From Planctomycetota bacterium (lineage in GTDB: Bacteria > Planctomycetota > Phycisphaerae > UBA1845 > PWPN01), in the NCBI GenBank assembly GCA_022711465.1, contig JAKLEZ010000018.1, positions 62,001 to 126,000 of the forward strand: a stretch of DNA of 64,000 nucleotides, written 5' to 3'. A model generated the notes under the pieces. The model was not told where the DNA came from, searched no databases, and saw only the letters and a list, made by a program, of their open reading frames with translations. The translations under genes and the position numbers were made by a program. Positions 53,125 to 62,218 of this stretch are shown in pieces (position 1 is the first letter of the stretch; each line of letters begins with the position of its first letter).

Positions 53125-54495
53125 CTATTTCCCGTCAGCATGCTCCGCCAGTTCACCCGTCGCCGCTCGATACTCTCGCCCGGTTCTCTGTCGCCCGCGG
53201 AAGATGAGCCGTATCGGCACCTCCGCGAAGGGCAGGGCTTCGCGCAATCGGTTGATGAGGAACCGCTCGAAGTTCCGTGACGCCCGAGCCGGGTCGTTGA
53301 CGAAAAGGACAATCGTGGGCGGGCCCACGGAGATCTGTGTCGCGTAGAAGACCTTGATCTGGCCGCGACCGTGCTTGGCTCTGGGCGGTGTCTCGCTCAG
53401 GATGCCCTCGATGACGCTGTTCAGTTCGCCGGTCCCGACCCGGGTGTGCGATTGCTTGAACAGGGCGGTCGCCAGGTCGATCACCGACTGTATGTTCTTG
53501 GCGTCCTTGGCGGTTGTGAATGCGACCGGCGCGTAGTCCAGCCAAGGCATGACCTTCAGCAGGTAATCGCCGTAGTCTCCGGTGGTGGCCTGGTCCTTGG
53601 CCAAGTCCCATTTATTGATGACCAGGATGCACGGCTTGTGCTGGTCAGCGATGTACTCCGCAAGCTGCTTGTCGACGTGCCCGACCTTGCTCGTCGAGTC
53701 GATCAGGAACAGCACCACGTCGGCCCGGCGGATGGAAAGCTGAGCCCGGTGGAAGCCGTAATACTCGATGTCGTCCGCGATCTTGCTGCGTTTGCGGAGG
53801 CCAGCCGTGTCGATGGCCAGGAACGGCCGACCGTTGCGCTCGAAACGAACGTCCACGGCATCCCGGGTCGTACCCGGTACTTCCGACACGATGACTCGTT
53901 CCTGGCCGGCCAAGGCGTTGATGAAGGTACTCTTGCCTGCGTTGCGCCGGCCGACAATGGCCAGCTTCATGACCGGCTCGGGCGGTACCTCACCCGTGTC
54001 CGGCAGGTGGCGGGTGATCCAGTCCTTGATCTCGTCTCCTCCGCGGTTGTGCAGGGCGGAGACCGGCAAGGCGGAGCCGAAGCCCAGGCGCGGGAAATCG
54101 CCCAGTTCAGTGGGGACGTTGAACGCATCCACCTTGTTGGCGACCAGGAGGACGGGACTCTTGCATCCGCGAAGCCACTGGGCCACGGCCAGATCCAGCG
54201 GGACCACACCTTCCCTGCCGTCGACCAGGAAGAGGATCAGCGTGGCCTGCTGCACGGCGTAGGCGATCTGTCGCTCGACGTGGTCGCTGAGGTCGTCCCG
54301 ATCGACGATGCCGTAGCCGCCCGTATCGACGATTTCGAAGTAGAAGCCGTTGTGTTCGCAGACCGCCTGGATTCGGTCCCGGGTGACGCCCGCCGTTGGC
54401 TCGACGATGCTGATGCGGCGTCCGGCCAACATGTTCAGCAGCGAACTCTTGCCGACGTTGGGACGACCGACGATCGTGACCAGGGGCAAAGACAT
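53125..54495 (-). CDS. der: Ribosome-assembly GTPase Der (EngA)
   Basis: 456-residue tandem GTPase needed for 50S maturation. Two G domains are present: VTIVGRPNVGKSS near the N-terminus with DTGG and NKVD, and LAIVGRRNAGKST (about 178 onward) with DTAG and NKWD; a KH-like C-terminal domain ends the protein. ATG 54495 (MSLPLVTIVG) is chosen over the longer frame to 54534 because family proteins begin just before the first P-loop; no clear ribosome site supports either. Confidence 0.96.
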   Translation of the reverse strand: MSLPLVTIVGRPNVGKSSLLNMLAGRRISIVEPTAGVTRDRIQAVCEHNGFYFEIVDTGGYGIVDRDDLSDHVERQIAYAVQQATLILFLVDGREGVVPLDLAVAQWLRGCKSPVLLVANKVDAFNVPTELGDFPRLGFGSALPVSALHNRGGDEIKDWITRHLPDTGEVPPEPVMKLAIVGRRNAGKSTFINALAGQERVIVSEVPGTTRDAVDVRFERNGRPFLAIDTAGLRKRSKIADDIEYYGFHRAQLSIRRADVVLFLIDSTSKVGHVDKQLAEYIADQHKPCILVINKWDLAKDQATTGDYGDYLLKVMPWLDYAPVAFTTAKDAKNIQSVIDLATALFKQSHTRVGTGELNSVIEGILSETPPRAKHGRGQIKVFYATQISVGPPTIVLFVNDPARASRNFERFLINRLREALPFAEVPIRLIFRGRQRTGREYRAATGELAEHADGK

Positions 54496-54655
54496 GTGCG
54501 GATCCGGCAACCCGAACGCTGTGAAAACGACCAAGGCCGTTCAGACGGCAACAAGGCCGGTGGGATATCGCCTGCCCAGCCGGCCGCCGGTCATTATAAG
54601 CGAAAAGGCACCTGTTAGCGACCAGGAGTGGGAGGTGAACGATCCGGATGGTTGT

Positions 54656-55840
54656 TTACTTCGCGGGCCCGGACGCCGGCGCGGAGGTGGTTGCTGGACG
54701 TGGCGTTCGCTGGATGTCGAGGCCCACCGGCAGATTGAAGGGGTTCTGATTCAAGGCCCCGGGCTTTCCCGTTGTCCCGATGAGCGCTCCCAGGGCGTCC
54801 GTCATCAGCTTCCGACGGGCCTTGCCGCCGGTGGTCAGAGCGTCTCGAATGCTGGGTTTGGGCAGCGCGGTGTTGGGGTTGGAAGCAATAGTCTTGGCCA
54901 GGGATTCGACGGCCGGCTCGACGGTGATGATCAGCCGCTCAAGCGGTTCCTGCCATTCACCGTCGGATGGATCGTTGGCCAACGCGTCGACGGAGTCTGC
55001 CAGAAGCCGTGCGGCCCGCGACAGGGTTCCCGTTCGCACCGCCGGGTTGTTCATCTTCTCCACTCGTCGAGCCAGCCAGGCAACCAGTTCGCCGTCCGCT
55101 TCCGCCGGGCGTTTCAGTTCCTTCTCATAGGACGCGAGCCGGCTGTCCAGGATCCCGTTCAGGACCGGGATGACGGCATCGGCTCGGTTCGCGGTTTCGA
55201 CCATGAGGGCGCGGTAGATGCGGCTCAAGGTCACACTGCTGGTCTCCTTGACCGCGGTCTTCTGGAGTTCCGCCACCAGGGCGGCCCACTCCTGGTCGTT
55301 CAGTTGCTCCCTGATCCCAGCTATTCCCTCGGCCGCCACCAGCCTTGGGCCGGGTGTGGGATCGGCCAGGGCTGCCTTGAAGCCGGGCAGGCACGATGGC
55401 TGCTTGAAGTCCCTGAGCATCATCAGCACCATGGCCGCACCCAACGGATGGGGGGGCTTGGCGCTATCCGCGGAGGGCTTGTACTGCCTGGTGAACGACT
55501 CCGCGACAATCTCGGCGAGGCCGGTGCGAAACTCCCTGCTGGCGTCTTTGGATTGGTAGTGTCCGGTCAACTTGGTGTAGAGGCTTGATCCGAGTGCCTG
55601 GACGGTCTTGGGATCCTCGCCGGTGAGTAATTGCTGGACCTGGGTGTCCAGCCACTGCTGAGCGGCCCGCCGGTCCAGCGATTCCTTGCCTGCCAGCCCC
55701 TTCTTGAGCATCTCGGTCCAGTTGGGCTCCTTGGGCGCTTCCTGGGCGACTGCAGAGGCCCCCAACAGCAACAGAAGAGCCAGGGAGGAGGGACATAGAT
55801 AGGCTAGCCGCTCGTTGACCATCCACTTCATGATCGTCAT
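54656..55840 (-). CDS. Exported helical protein of unknown function
   Basis: 394-residue protein with a signal peptide (about 10-33, LALLLLLGASAVAQ) and a helix-rich body with HEAT-like stretches (PGPRLVAAEGIAGIREQL, TGTLSRAARLLADSVDAL) and a Pro/Ala/Thr-rich tail. Not recognised. It may start at ATG 55840 or at the Met four codons later. Monocistronic by position, opposite to rex. Confidence 0.6.
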   Translation of the reverse strand: MTIMKWMVNERLAYLCPSSLALLLLLGASAVAQEAPKEPNWTEMLKKGLAGKESLDRRAAQQWLDTQVQQLLTGEDPKTVQALGSSLYTKLTGHYQSKDASREFRTGLAEIVAESFTRQYKPSADSAKPPHPLGAAMVLMMLRDFKQPSCLPGFKAALADPTPGPRLVAAEGIAGIREQLNDQEWAALVAELQKTAVKETSSVTLSRIYRALMVETANRADAVIPVLNGILDSRLASYEKELKRPAEADGELVAWLARRVEKMNNPAVRTGTLSRAARLLADSVDALANDPSDGEWQEPLERLIITVEPAVESLAKTIASNPNTALPKPSIRDALTTGGKARRKLMTDALGALIGTTGKPGALNQNPFNLPVGLDIQRTPRPATTSAPASGPAK

Positions 55841-55965
55841 GCTCGCACCGGGACATTGTCGAAAGTGTGGAAACTAACCCAACCGCCCCCGGCATGTCAA
55901 GCACGGGAGGTGAGAACAAGGGTCGGCTAGTCAAGAGTTTACGCGTCTTTTCAGCCAGGGGTTAC

Positions 55966-55995
55966 TTGACGAAGGCCTTCGCAACTCAGTAGAGT
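55966..55995 (+). promoter_or_regulatory. Promoter of rex, possibly giving a leaderless transcript
   Basis: TTGACG (55966-55971), 18-base spacer, TAGAGT (55990-55995). Transcription would start about seven bases on, at the A of the ATG at 56003. The in-frame GTG at 55994 falls inside the -10, so it is unlikely to be used. Confidence 0.45.
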
Positions 55996-56002
55996 GAAGC
56001 CT

Positions 56003-56728
56003 ATGGCCTCCGACGAAGCCCGCGCGGGACTGCCAGACGCTGACCGTCGGCCGGGTCGCGTCGCTCATGTGCCCGGACCGTCGGTTCGCCGTCTGAGTCT
56101 TTACCTCCGCGAACTGGAAGGCCTCCTTCGCCAGCAGCGTCGCACGGTATCCAGTCTTCAACTCGGCAAGACCTTGGGCCTCACCGATGCCCAGGTGCGG
56201 AAGGACTTGGCGAATTTCGGCCAGTTCGGGCACCCGGGCGTGGGTTATCGGGTCGAAGAGATGATTGCTCAGATACGCCGTATCCTGGGAACCGATCGGG
56301 TCTGGAACGTACTCCTCGTTGGAGCAGGTAATCTCGGCAGGGCACTGGTCAGCTATCGCGGGTTCGCCGGGAAGGGCTTCGAGATCGTCGCCGTGCTCGA
56401 CAACGATCCTGACAAGGTTGGCCAGAAGGTCGGGTCGGGTTCTGAACTGGAGGTGCTCTCCCTGGAATCGCTGGCGGAGGTCGTCCGGCGGTTGCGGATT
56501 GAGATCGCCATCCTGTGTCTTCCGTCCGAGGTCGCGCAGCCGATAGCGGACAGGCTGGTGCAGGCTGGGATCAAGGGCATCCTCAATTTCGCCCCGACCA
56601 CGCTGGCGGTTCCTGGTCCTGTGGCTTTGGCCGGCGTTGACCTGGCCGTCCATCTCGAGCAGCTTGCCTTCCAGATATCGGCTGGGCAGGCCAGGACCAA
56701 GCCTCCGGAGACACCCCATGCCACCTGA
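56003..56728 (+). CDS. rex: Redox-sensing transcriptional repressor Rex
   Basis: 241-residue dimeric repressor sensing the NADH/NAD+ ratio. The winged-helix N-terminal domain (RRLSLYLRELEGLL ... GKTLGLTDAQVRKDLANFGQFGHPGVGY) is followed by a Rossmann domain with LVGAGNLGRAL and VLDNDPDKVG, and a domain-swapped C-terminal helix. A roughly 30-residue basic N-terminal extension precedes the usual start. The ATG at 56003 lacks a ribosome site, consistent with the promoter placing transcription start there. The Hdr-Flx operon in this window is a plausible target (inference). Confidence 0.94.
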   Translation: MASDEARAGLPDADRRPGRVAHVPGPSVRRLSLYLRELEGLLRQQRRTVSSLQLGKTLGLTDAQVRKDLANFGQFGHPGVGYRVEEMIAQIRRILGTDRVWNVLLVGAGNLGRALVSYRGFAGKGFEIVAVLDNDPDKVGQKVGSGSELEVLSLESLAEVVRRLRIEIAILCLPSEVAQPIADRLVQAGIKGILNFAPTTLAVPGPVALAGVDLAVHLEQLAFQISAGQARTKPPETPHAT

Positions 56729-56969
56729 GGAATACGACGATACCCGAGACCTCCCGCAGGACATTGACCTCGAGGGCGACGACGAGTCGATCAAGTGCCG
56801 CCACTGTGGCGAGGAGGTCTATGACGACGCTGACCGGTGTCCGGCCTGCGGGCAATGGTCGGAGGAGGACTATCCAGGCGCGGAGCTGCGCTCGCGGGGC
56901 TGGTTCTGGCCGGTTACCGTGGCCGTCCTGGTTGCACTGATTCTCGTGGTGTGGGCTGGCCTGAGGTGA
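56718..56969 (+). CDS. Small zinc-ribbon membrane protein
   Basis: 83-residue protein: acidic N-terminus, a zinc-ribbon CRHCGEEVYDDADRCPACG, then one C-terminal membrane helix (WPVTVAVLVALILVVWAG). The ATG at 56718 has GGAG eight bases upstream and overlaps the rex stop by 11 bases. Probably tail-anchored with the ribbon in the cytosol; it may act as an adaptor. Function unknown. Confidence 0.7.
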   Translation: MPPEEYDDTRDLPQDIDLEGDDESIKCRHCGEEVYDDADRCPACGQWSEEDYPGAELRSRGWFWPVTVAVLVALILVVWAGLR

Positions 56970-56995
56970 CTGCTCAGGCATGGGGAGATCATCGC

Positions 56996-57988
56996 ATGGC
57001 ATTTCCCGTGACTCGGATGCGTCGGCTCAGATATCATCCGACCCTGCGGCGGATGGTTCGGCAGACTCGGTTGTCGGTGGACCGGTTCATCTACCCGCTT
57101 TTCGTGCGGCCGGGGAGTGAGATACGCATCCCGATCCCGTCGATGCCTGGTCAGTTCCAGCTATCCGTCGATGCGGTTGTGGAGGAATGCCGCGAGGTGG
57201 CGGGGCTGGGGATCCCGGCCGTGCTTCTGTTCGGCATCCCGTCGCACAAGGACGCTGTTGGATCGGAAGCCTACCGCGACGACGGCATCGTGCAGCGAGC
57301 GACCCGGGCCATCCGGGAGGCCTGTCCCGATCTGCTGGTCGTCACGGACGTGTGTCTGTGCGAGTACACCGACCACGGCCATTGCGGGGCGGTTTTCGAG
57401 CGGGGCGGTTTCCGCGACGTCGACAACGATGCGACGCTGCCGTTGCTGGTCAAGGAGGCCGTCTCGCATGCCAAGGCGGGGGCCCACATCATTGCCCCGT
57501 CGGACATGATGGACGGCCGGGTGGGAGCGATCCGGGCCGGGCTCGACCAGGCTGGATTCTCCCACCTGCCGATCATGGCCTATGCCGCCAAGTATGCCAG
57601 CAGCTACTACGGCCCGTTCCGCGATGCGGCCGAGTCTCCGCCCCGGTTCGGTGACCGCAAGACCTACCAGATGGACATCGCCAACGGCGACGAGGCCCTG
57701 CGCGAGGTGGCCGCGGATGTCGAAGAGGGGGCGGACATTGTCATGGTCAAGCCGGCGATGAACTACCTGGACATCATCTGGCGGGTGAAGCAGGAGTTCG
57801 GCATGGTGACGGCCGCCTACCACGTGAGCGGCGAGTATTCCGCGATCAAGGCGGCCGCGGCTAACGGCTGGATCAGTGAGCAGGGGGCCGCCATCGAAAC
57901 CACGCTGGCCATCGCCCGGGCAGGAGCGGATCTGATCATCACGTACTTCGCCAAGGACCTGGCCCGATGGCTACGGGCGGGCGTCTGA
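56996..57988 (+). CDS. hemB: Porphobilinogen synthase (ALA dehydratase)
   Basis: 330-residue enzyme condensing two 5-aminolevulinates to porphobilinogen. The zinc-binding cysteine motif CLCEYTDHGHCG marks the Zn-dependent type. The two active-site lysines lie in YAAKYASSYYGPFRDA and MVKPAMNYLDI. GGGAG lies eight bases before the ATG at 56996; the upstream open frame overlaps the zinc-ribbon gene. A perfect hairpin GCGTCT-GAG-AGACGC overlaps the stop codon. Downstream of rex, so haem synthesis may be redox-linked through shared transcription. Confidence 0.96.
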   Translation: MAFPVTRMRRLRYHPTLRRMVRQTRLSVDRFIYPLFVRPGSEIRIPIPSMPGQFQLSVDAVVEECREVAGLGIPAVLLFGIPSHKDAVGSEAYRDDGIVQRATRAIREACPDLLVVTDVCLCEYTDHGHCGAVFERGGFRDVDNDATLPLLVKEAVSHAKAGAHIIAPSDMMDGRVGAIRAGLDQAGFSHLPIMAYAAKYASSYYGPFRDAAESPPRFGDRKTYQMDIANGDEALREVAADVEEGADIVMVKPAMNYLDIIWRVKQEFGMVTAAYHVSGEYSAIKAAAANGWISEQGAAIETTLAIARAGADLIITYFAKDLARWLRAGV

Positions 57989-58158
57989 GAGACGCGACTC
58001 GAGGGATAGCGCTGCGGTCTCAAGGCGAGCACATAGAGACTGAGCCGGATTGGGGGAATGCGTGTCTCGTTTCTCGCGCAAGCGTGGGGGGAAGGGCAAG
58101 GCCAGACGGAATGAGACCAGCCTGGCCCACGGCACCCATTGTTAACCATCGAGGTGCA

Positions 58159-58443
58159 TCAGTTGTCGCAGGCGGTGTCCGCAGGGAGCCCCTGACCTCC
58201 GGTCGTCATGCACTTCACGAAGCTGGCAAGGTCGATTGCATCGACGGATCGGTCGGGAAAGCTCGCTGCGCCGGTTCCGTCCAGACACTGGCAGACGCCG
58301 AGGAGTTGATCGTACAGGCCACCGGGGTCGCCGGCGCCCGTCAGGCAAGGCTGGAACACAGCGCAATCACCACGGTCAGGACGATCAGCGACACGGCAGC
58401 CGGGGAGATATCGGACGCAGACTTCATTGTGGCTCCGGGTAGG
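58159..58443 (-). pseudogene. Remnant of a dockerin-like C-terminal domain
   Basis: A minus-strand open frame without a usable long start translates to text clearly like the paired calcium-loop tail of planctomycete exported proteins: DRGDCAVFQPCLTGAG, then SVDAIDLASFVKCMTTGG and LPADTACDN before a TGA. It is bounded upstream by a stop at 58444-58446, so the catalytic or binding part of the gene is missing. Best read as a 3' gene fragment left by deletion, with degraded first loop. Confidence 0.6.
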
Positions 58444-58653
58444 TCATTTGCCCCGCGGCAGAAGCCTCACTTTGTCGGCCTCGGGCGGATGAATCAAGGC
58501 CCGCCCTGTGGTCATGCCCGGGCAGCCGACGCGCCGGTGGTCTTGCCGCGAAATCGAGCCCAACTCGCGGTCCGTAACGACCGAAATAGGGATAGGGTCT
58601 ATGACGTGTGTGGGGGATATGCGGGTCGGTCTGATAACGGAAGGAGCGGTGCG

Positions 58654-59232
58654 GTGACGAAGCCGAAAGCCGTGTTGACCACTGGTGAAGTTGCGAAGAT
58701 CTGCAAGGTTGCGCCGCGAACGGTGTCCAAGTGGTTTGACACCGGGCAGCTGCGTGGTTATCGCATTCCCGGCAGCCGCGACCGGCGCATTCCGCTCCCG
58801 CAGCTTGTACGTTTCATGAAGGTTCACGGGATTCCGCTGGACGGCATCGAGACTGGCTTGATGCGGATCCTGATCGTTGATCACGAGGCCGATCTCGCCG
58901 GCCTCGTTCAGCGCGGGCTCAACGACACCGGGCGCTACGAGGCTCGCGTGGCGGGATCGGCGTTTGAGGCCGGTGTCCTGGTTGAACAGTCCCGCCCGCA
59001 CCTCCTGCTGGTCGATGTCGATGTGCCGGGCATGGAGCCTGGGATGCTGTCGATGTTTCTCTGCAGCCATCCCGAGCTGTCGGGCACGCAGCTCGTTGCC
59101 ATGAGCGCGAGCCTGACCGAAGGTGACCAGCGCGTCTACCAGCAGCACAAGTTCGCCGCGACGATCGCCAAGCCGTTCGATCTTCACCAGCTCACCGAGA
59201 CCATCGACGAGGTCCTCAACCTCTTCTCGTGA
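58654..59232 (+). CDS. HTH (MerR/excisionase-type) protein with C-terminal receiver domain
   Basis: 192-residue regulator. Residues about 8-60 form a helix-turn-helix of the excisionase/BldC type (TTGEVAKICKVAPRTVSKWFDTGQLRGYRIPGSRDRRIP); residues about 70-192 are a response-regulator receiver with acidic residues in IVDHEAD, phospho-acceptor Asp in LLVDVDVPG, MSAS and KPFD. The order DNA-binding then receiver is the reverse of most response regulators. GTG 58654 has AAGGAG seven bases upstream; the long upstream frame is not coding. No partner kinase is nearby. Confidence 0.85.
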   Translation: MTKPKAVLTTGEVAKICKVAPRTVSKWFDTGQLRGYRIPGSRDRRIPLPQLVRFMKVHGIPLDGIETGLMRILIVDHEADLAGLVQRGLNDTGRYEARVAGSAFEAGVLVEQSRPHLLLVDVDVPGMEPGMLSMFLCSHPELSGTQLVAMSASLTEGDQRVYQQHKFAATIAKPFDLHQLTETIDEVLNLFS

Positions 59233-59382
59233 GTGCGTGCCTTCGCGGTTCCGCTGGAGGTTCCGTTGTGGCGCAGGGCACAGGTCCAACCCTGGCGCCG
59301 GCGGCCGCCCGAGGGGGCGAGTCCTTGGTGCACGGCCGCCTGCATTCCTCGATGAGGCATCCGTTGTTGCCGGCGCATGAGC

Positions 59383-61728
59383 CTAGCGGCAGTCCGCGCT
59401 TGGTTCCGTCACGATGGCGGGGCCGGTGAAGCAGTCCTGGAACCGGATGAAGTCGTTCTCGTCGATCAGTCCCCCATGATCGCGATCGAAGCATGCGCAG
59501 CCCGGTCCGGCCGGCCCGGCGGACCCGGTGTAGCATTGCTGGAACGATCCGAAGTCCCGCTGATCGACGTCTCCGTCGCCGTCCGCGTCCGCCCATGGTG
59601 ACCGGGTGCAGTCGTAGGAACTGCGGACGTTGTCGAGGTGGAAGGCTGCCACGTTTCCCCATTCTGGCGGCCCGGCGTCCGGGCCCGAGTGGATCCACAC
59701 GAATTCGATTGTCAGGATGGGCGGGTTGGACTGATAGACATAGCCTGCCGGCACGGTAGCCCTGAACTCCGGCGATCGGATCAGGCCGTTGCCGAGGCTT
59801 TGCGTGTTGGGGATGTCGGTTTGGGCGACAAGCGCACCGCTGTAATTGTCACCATCGATCAGGCGGATCTGGCCTCTACTGATCTGCTGCCAGCTGGCCA
59901 CGCATGCATCGATGTAGATGCTGTAGTCGGTCAGCGAAGTCTGACCTGCGACCTCGGGAGCCGCGATGGACTGGTACATGCCGCTGTAGTACTGGTCCAG
60001 CGTGAAGTTGTGTTGGAGCGACGCGTAGTGAAGGCCGGTCAAGCCCGGGACATGATCTCCGTCGCAGGGATGCCAGATGTTGCCATCGCGCTTCAGATCG
60101 AACTGATTGGCGCCATCTCCGCCGCCGTCGGGGTCGAATCCGGTGCCGCCCCAGGCCTGGTCCCAGTGCTTGGGGCGATTCTTGTTGCCGCCTCCCGTCG
60201 CGTCCCATTGGCTGGGATTGACGCAGATGTTGTTGTTCTCGCGCGGCTCCGTGGTCCAGCCTTCCTCGAAGCTGGCATTGGTGAGTGTCGGCAGGTAGAT
60301 CAGCACAGCCTCGGGGAACCACATCGCATTCCGGCAGGAATCGTTCGGCTGAATGCTGTAGCGCCCCGCCTCGATCGTGGGACTGGTCAGATCGAAATCC
60401 ACCAGCAGGTCGTCGCCGGACAACTGGTAGTTCTGGCCGGGGATCGTGGCAGTGCCATCGGCGACGCCTTCGTTGCGCATCTTCCTGAGCGAGACGCTTC
60501 CCCCGGTGCTCGGCATGAGGCCGGCCATATTGTCGCCCTGCAGCCGGACCGTTCCGACGGTTCCCCACAGGAGCCGGTTCTGTGTGACCTTTCGGATGAG
60601 GGTGCCCGGCTGGCGCCCGCACTTGATGAGCAGGCCTTGCGGACGGCTGACACCGGAGGGGATCAGCGGCGCGATGGAGCCTTCGTTGGCCCCGACCAGT
60701 CTGATCGCCCCGCCCCAGTAGTCGGGCAGAAACAGGGATTGCCTCTTCTCGCCGGAGTTAGCCGGGCTGTGGTTGGGTCCCCAGACCGGGTTTCCGTTGT
60801 AGTTGATATTGCCGGTGTTAGGGAACGCGCCGTAGAAACCGTGGTCTGGAAGGCCCATGCCGGCACTTTCCATGTCGGAAGAGCTGCCTTGGTGAATCTG
60901 GATGTTACTCGTGGTGCTGATGAGGGCGTTGCCGGTGTACAGCTGGTTGTACCATGGGTCATTCCTGCGGAAGAACTGCTCGTAGACCATGTAGGTGGGC
61001 TGGGCCCCTAGGCAGTACGTCTTGACATCGGCGAAGACATCCACGTAAGCACCGGTCTGGCCGTGGTAGCGCAGGATCTTGCCGCTGGTGGTGCTGGCGA
61101 CGTACAGATCGGGGTAGCCATCCTGGGCCGGGCCCGGCGGTTGGCCGGGTCCCGTCCACTGGTCGTTGCCAAACATGACGCCACGCGGACCGCTGAGTCC
61201 ACCGCCGCTGGCAAACACGCCCATGAAGGCTCCGGGCGTCGCGCTGTGGAGACCTTCGTAGCGCAGAATCTGACTGTTGTTGCTGCTCGCAACGTAGAGG
61301 TTGCCGTCTGGGCCCCAGCACATGCCCCAGGGTCCGCTCAGCCCGCCGCTGCCGGCGGCGACGAAGTCCTTGAGGTAGTGCCCCGTCGTGCCGTCATACA
61401 CCTTGACACTGTTCGTGCCCAGACTGGCCACGTAGACGTTCCCGTCATTTCCGAGCAGCAGGCCATACGGCTTGCTCAGTTCGCCGTGACCGCCGGGCAC
61501 CGTAGGGCCGATGAACACGCCCGCGGCGACTCCAGCGTCGTAAGCGGGCATGGGTGCTCCGGTGACGGCGTCGTAGCGCAGGACCTGACTGACGGCACCG
61601 CTGGGGTTGTAGCTGCTGATGAGCAACTCGGCCGCCTCGACGGGCGAGCCCAGAAACACGAGGACGCCGACGGCTGCGCACGCCCGCGCCGGCCAACCTG
61701 TTCGATTGTTGAACTTCGCTCTCTTCAT
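59383..61728 (-). CDS. Exported NHL/beta-propeller protein with dockerin-like tail
   Basis: 781-residue protein. A signal peptide (about 14-32, ending VEAA) precedes propeller-type repeats (about 35-240: KPYGLLLGNDGNVYVASLGTN, GPWGMCWGPDGNLYVASSN), a central region without recognised motifs, a beta-sandwich-like segment (about 460-690, NASFEEGWTTEP; FHLDNVRSSYDC) and two calcium-loop repeats at the end (DADGDGDVDQRDFGSFQQC; CFDRDHGGLIDENDF). The ATG at 61728 follows AAGGA; the frame stays open to 62292 but that part is not coding. Likely an extracellular binding or recognition protein. Confidence 0.82.
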   Translation of the reverse strand: MKRAKFNNRTGWPARACAAVGVLVFLGSPVEAAELLISSYNPSGAVSQVLRYDAVTGAPMPAYDAGVAAGVFIGPTVPGGHGELSKPYGLLLGNDGNVYVASLGTNSVKVYDGTTGHYLKDFVAAGSGGLSGPWGMCWGPDGNLYVASSNNSQILRYEGLHSATPGAFMGVFASGGGLSGPRGVMFGNDQWTGPGQPPGPAQDGYPDLYVASTTSGKILRYHGQTGAYVDVFADVKTYCLGAQPTYMVYEQFFRRNDPWYNQLYTGNALISTTSNIQIHQGSSSDMESAGMGLPDHGFYGAFPNTGNINYNGNPVWGPNHSPANSGEKRQSLFLPDYWGGAIRLVGANEGSIAPLIPSGVSRPQGLLIKCGRQPGTLIRKVTQNRLLWGTVGTVRLQGDNMAGLMPSTGGSVSLRKMRNEGVADGTATIPGQNYQLSGDDLLVDFDLTSPTIEAGRYSIQPNDSCRNAMWFPEAVLIYLPTLTNASFEEGWTTEPRENNNICVNPSQWDATGGGNKNRPKHWDQAWGGTGFDPDGGGDGANQFDLKRDGNIWHPCDGDHVPGLTGLHYASLQHNFTLDQYYSGMYQSIAAPEVAGQTSLTDYSIYIDACVASWQQISRGQIRLIDGDNYSGALVAQTDIPNTQSLGNGLIRSPEFRATVPAGYVYQSNPPILTIEFVWIHSGPDAGPPEWGNVAAFHLDNVRSSYDCTRSPWADADGDGDVDQRDFGSFQQCYTGSAGPAGPGCACFDRDHGGLIDENDFIRFQDCFTGPAIVTEPSADCR

Positions 61729-62119
61729 CGCTTCTTCCTTCTTGCGAGAACCCAGCACCGTTCCGCCCCGCGCACCCAGGGCTGGCGACAGGGGGCTCAG
61801 ACTCCCTCGGCTCCGCCTGGCACGACGAGTGGGGACGGCCGAAACGGCGCGTGCCCGGTGCGAAGGCCTCCACGGAGGACCTGCGGAGCGCTCATCGACG
61901 TGGGGTGGGGAAAGCGGCTCGCTTGCCAGGGCATGCTCGGTTGAACCGAGATGCGATTCCTCGGATGGGGTGGCGGCGGGATCCCTTCCCCGACCTCGCC
62001 TCGGACGGACGCATGACCTCCTTTCCGCAAACCGACTGGAAAAGAAGTCCGGGAACCGATATCGTCTGTTTCTCGATTCCTGCAGACCCGATGTGTAGTA
62101 TAAACGATTGTAGGAGGGA
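61729..62119. other. Divergent intergenic region
   Basis: No gene supported in these 391 bases between the propeller protein and the LacI-type regulator. It should hold promoters for both. A TATAAA (62099-62104) precedes the strong TAGGAGGG at 62111, consistent with a plus-strand promoter. I do not see a clear LacI-type operator palindrome. Confidence 0.35.
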
Positions 62120-62218
62120 ATGAAAGCACGAGAACAGCACTTGGTCCGCCGCTTGGCCGATGATGGCGTTGGACGCTCAGAACAAGGGCCCGTTCTGCCG
62201 GGCAGGGTAGGTAAGTAA
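62120..62218 (+). CDS. Possible 32-residue leader ORF upstream of the LacI-type gene
   Basis: ATG 62120 sits four bases after a strong TAGGAGG and runs 32 codons in the same frame as the regulator, ending at TAA (62216-62218) directly before the regulator's TTG at 62219. The peptide begins MKAREQHLVRRL and is basic, with no repeat of a single amino acid. It could be a translated leader that delivers ribosomes to the TTG by reinitiation, or the original N-terminus separated by a stop mutation. Confidence 0.35.
   Translation: MKAREQHLVRRLADDGVGRSEQGPVLPGRVGK

Noticed and set aside
58046..58144. A 27-codon basic ORF (GTG near 58061) after hemB
   Set aside because: Too short, low complexity and without a convincing ribosome site or conservation evidence.
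57967..58653. In-frame upstream extension of the HTH-receiver protein by about 230 codons
   Set aside because: It runs through hemB's end and over the minus-strand dockerin remnant. The GTG at 58654 has a well-spaced ribosome site and gives a clean HTH start.
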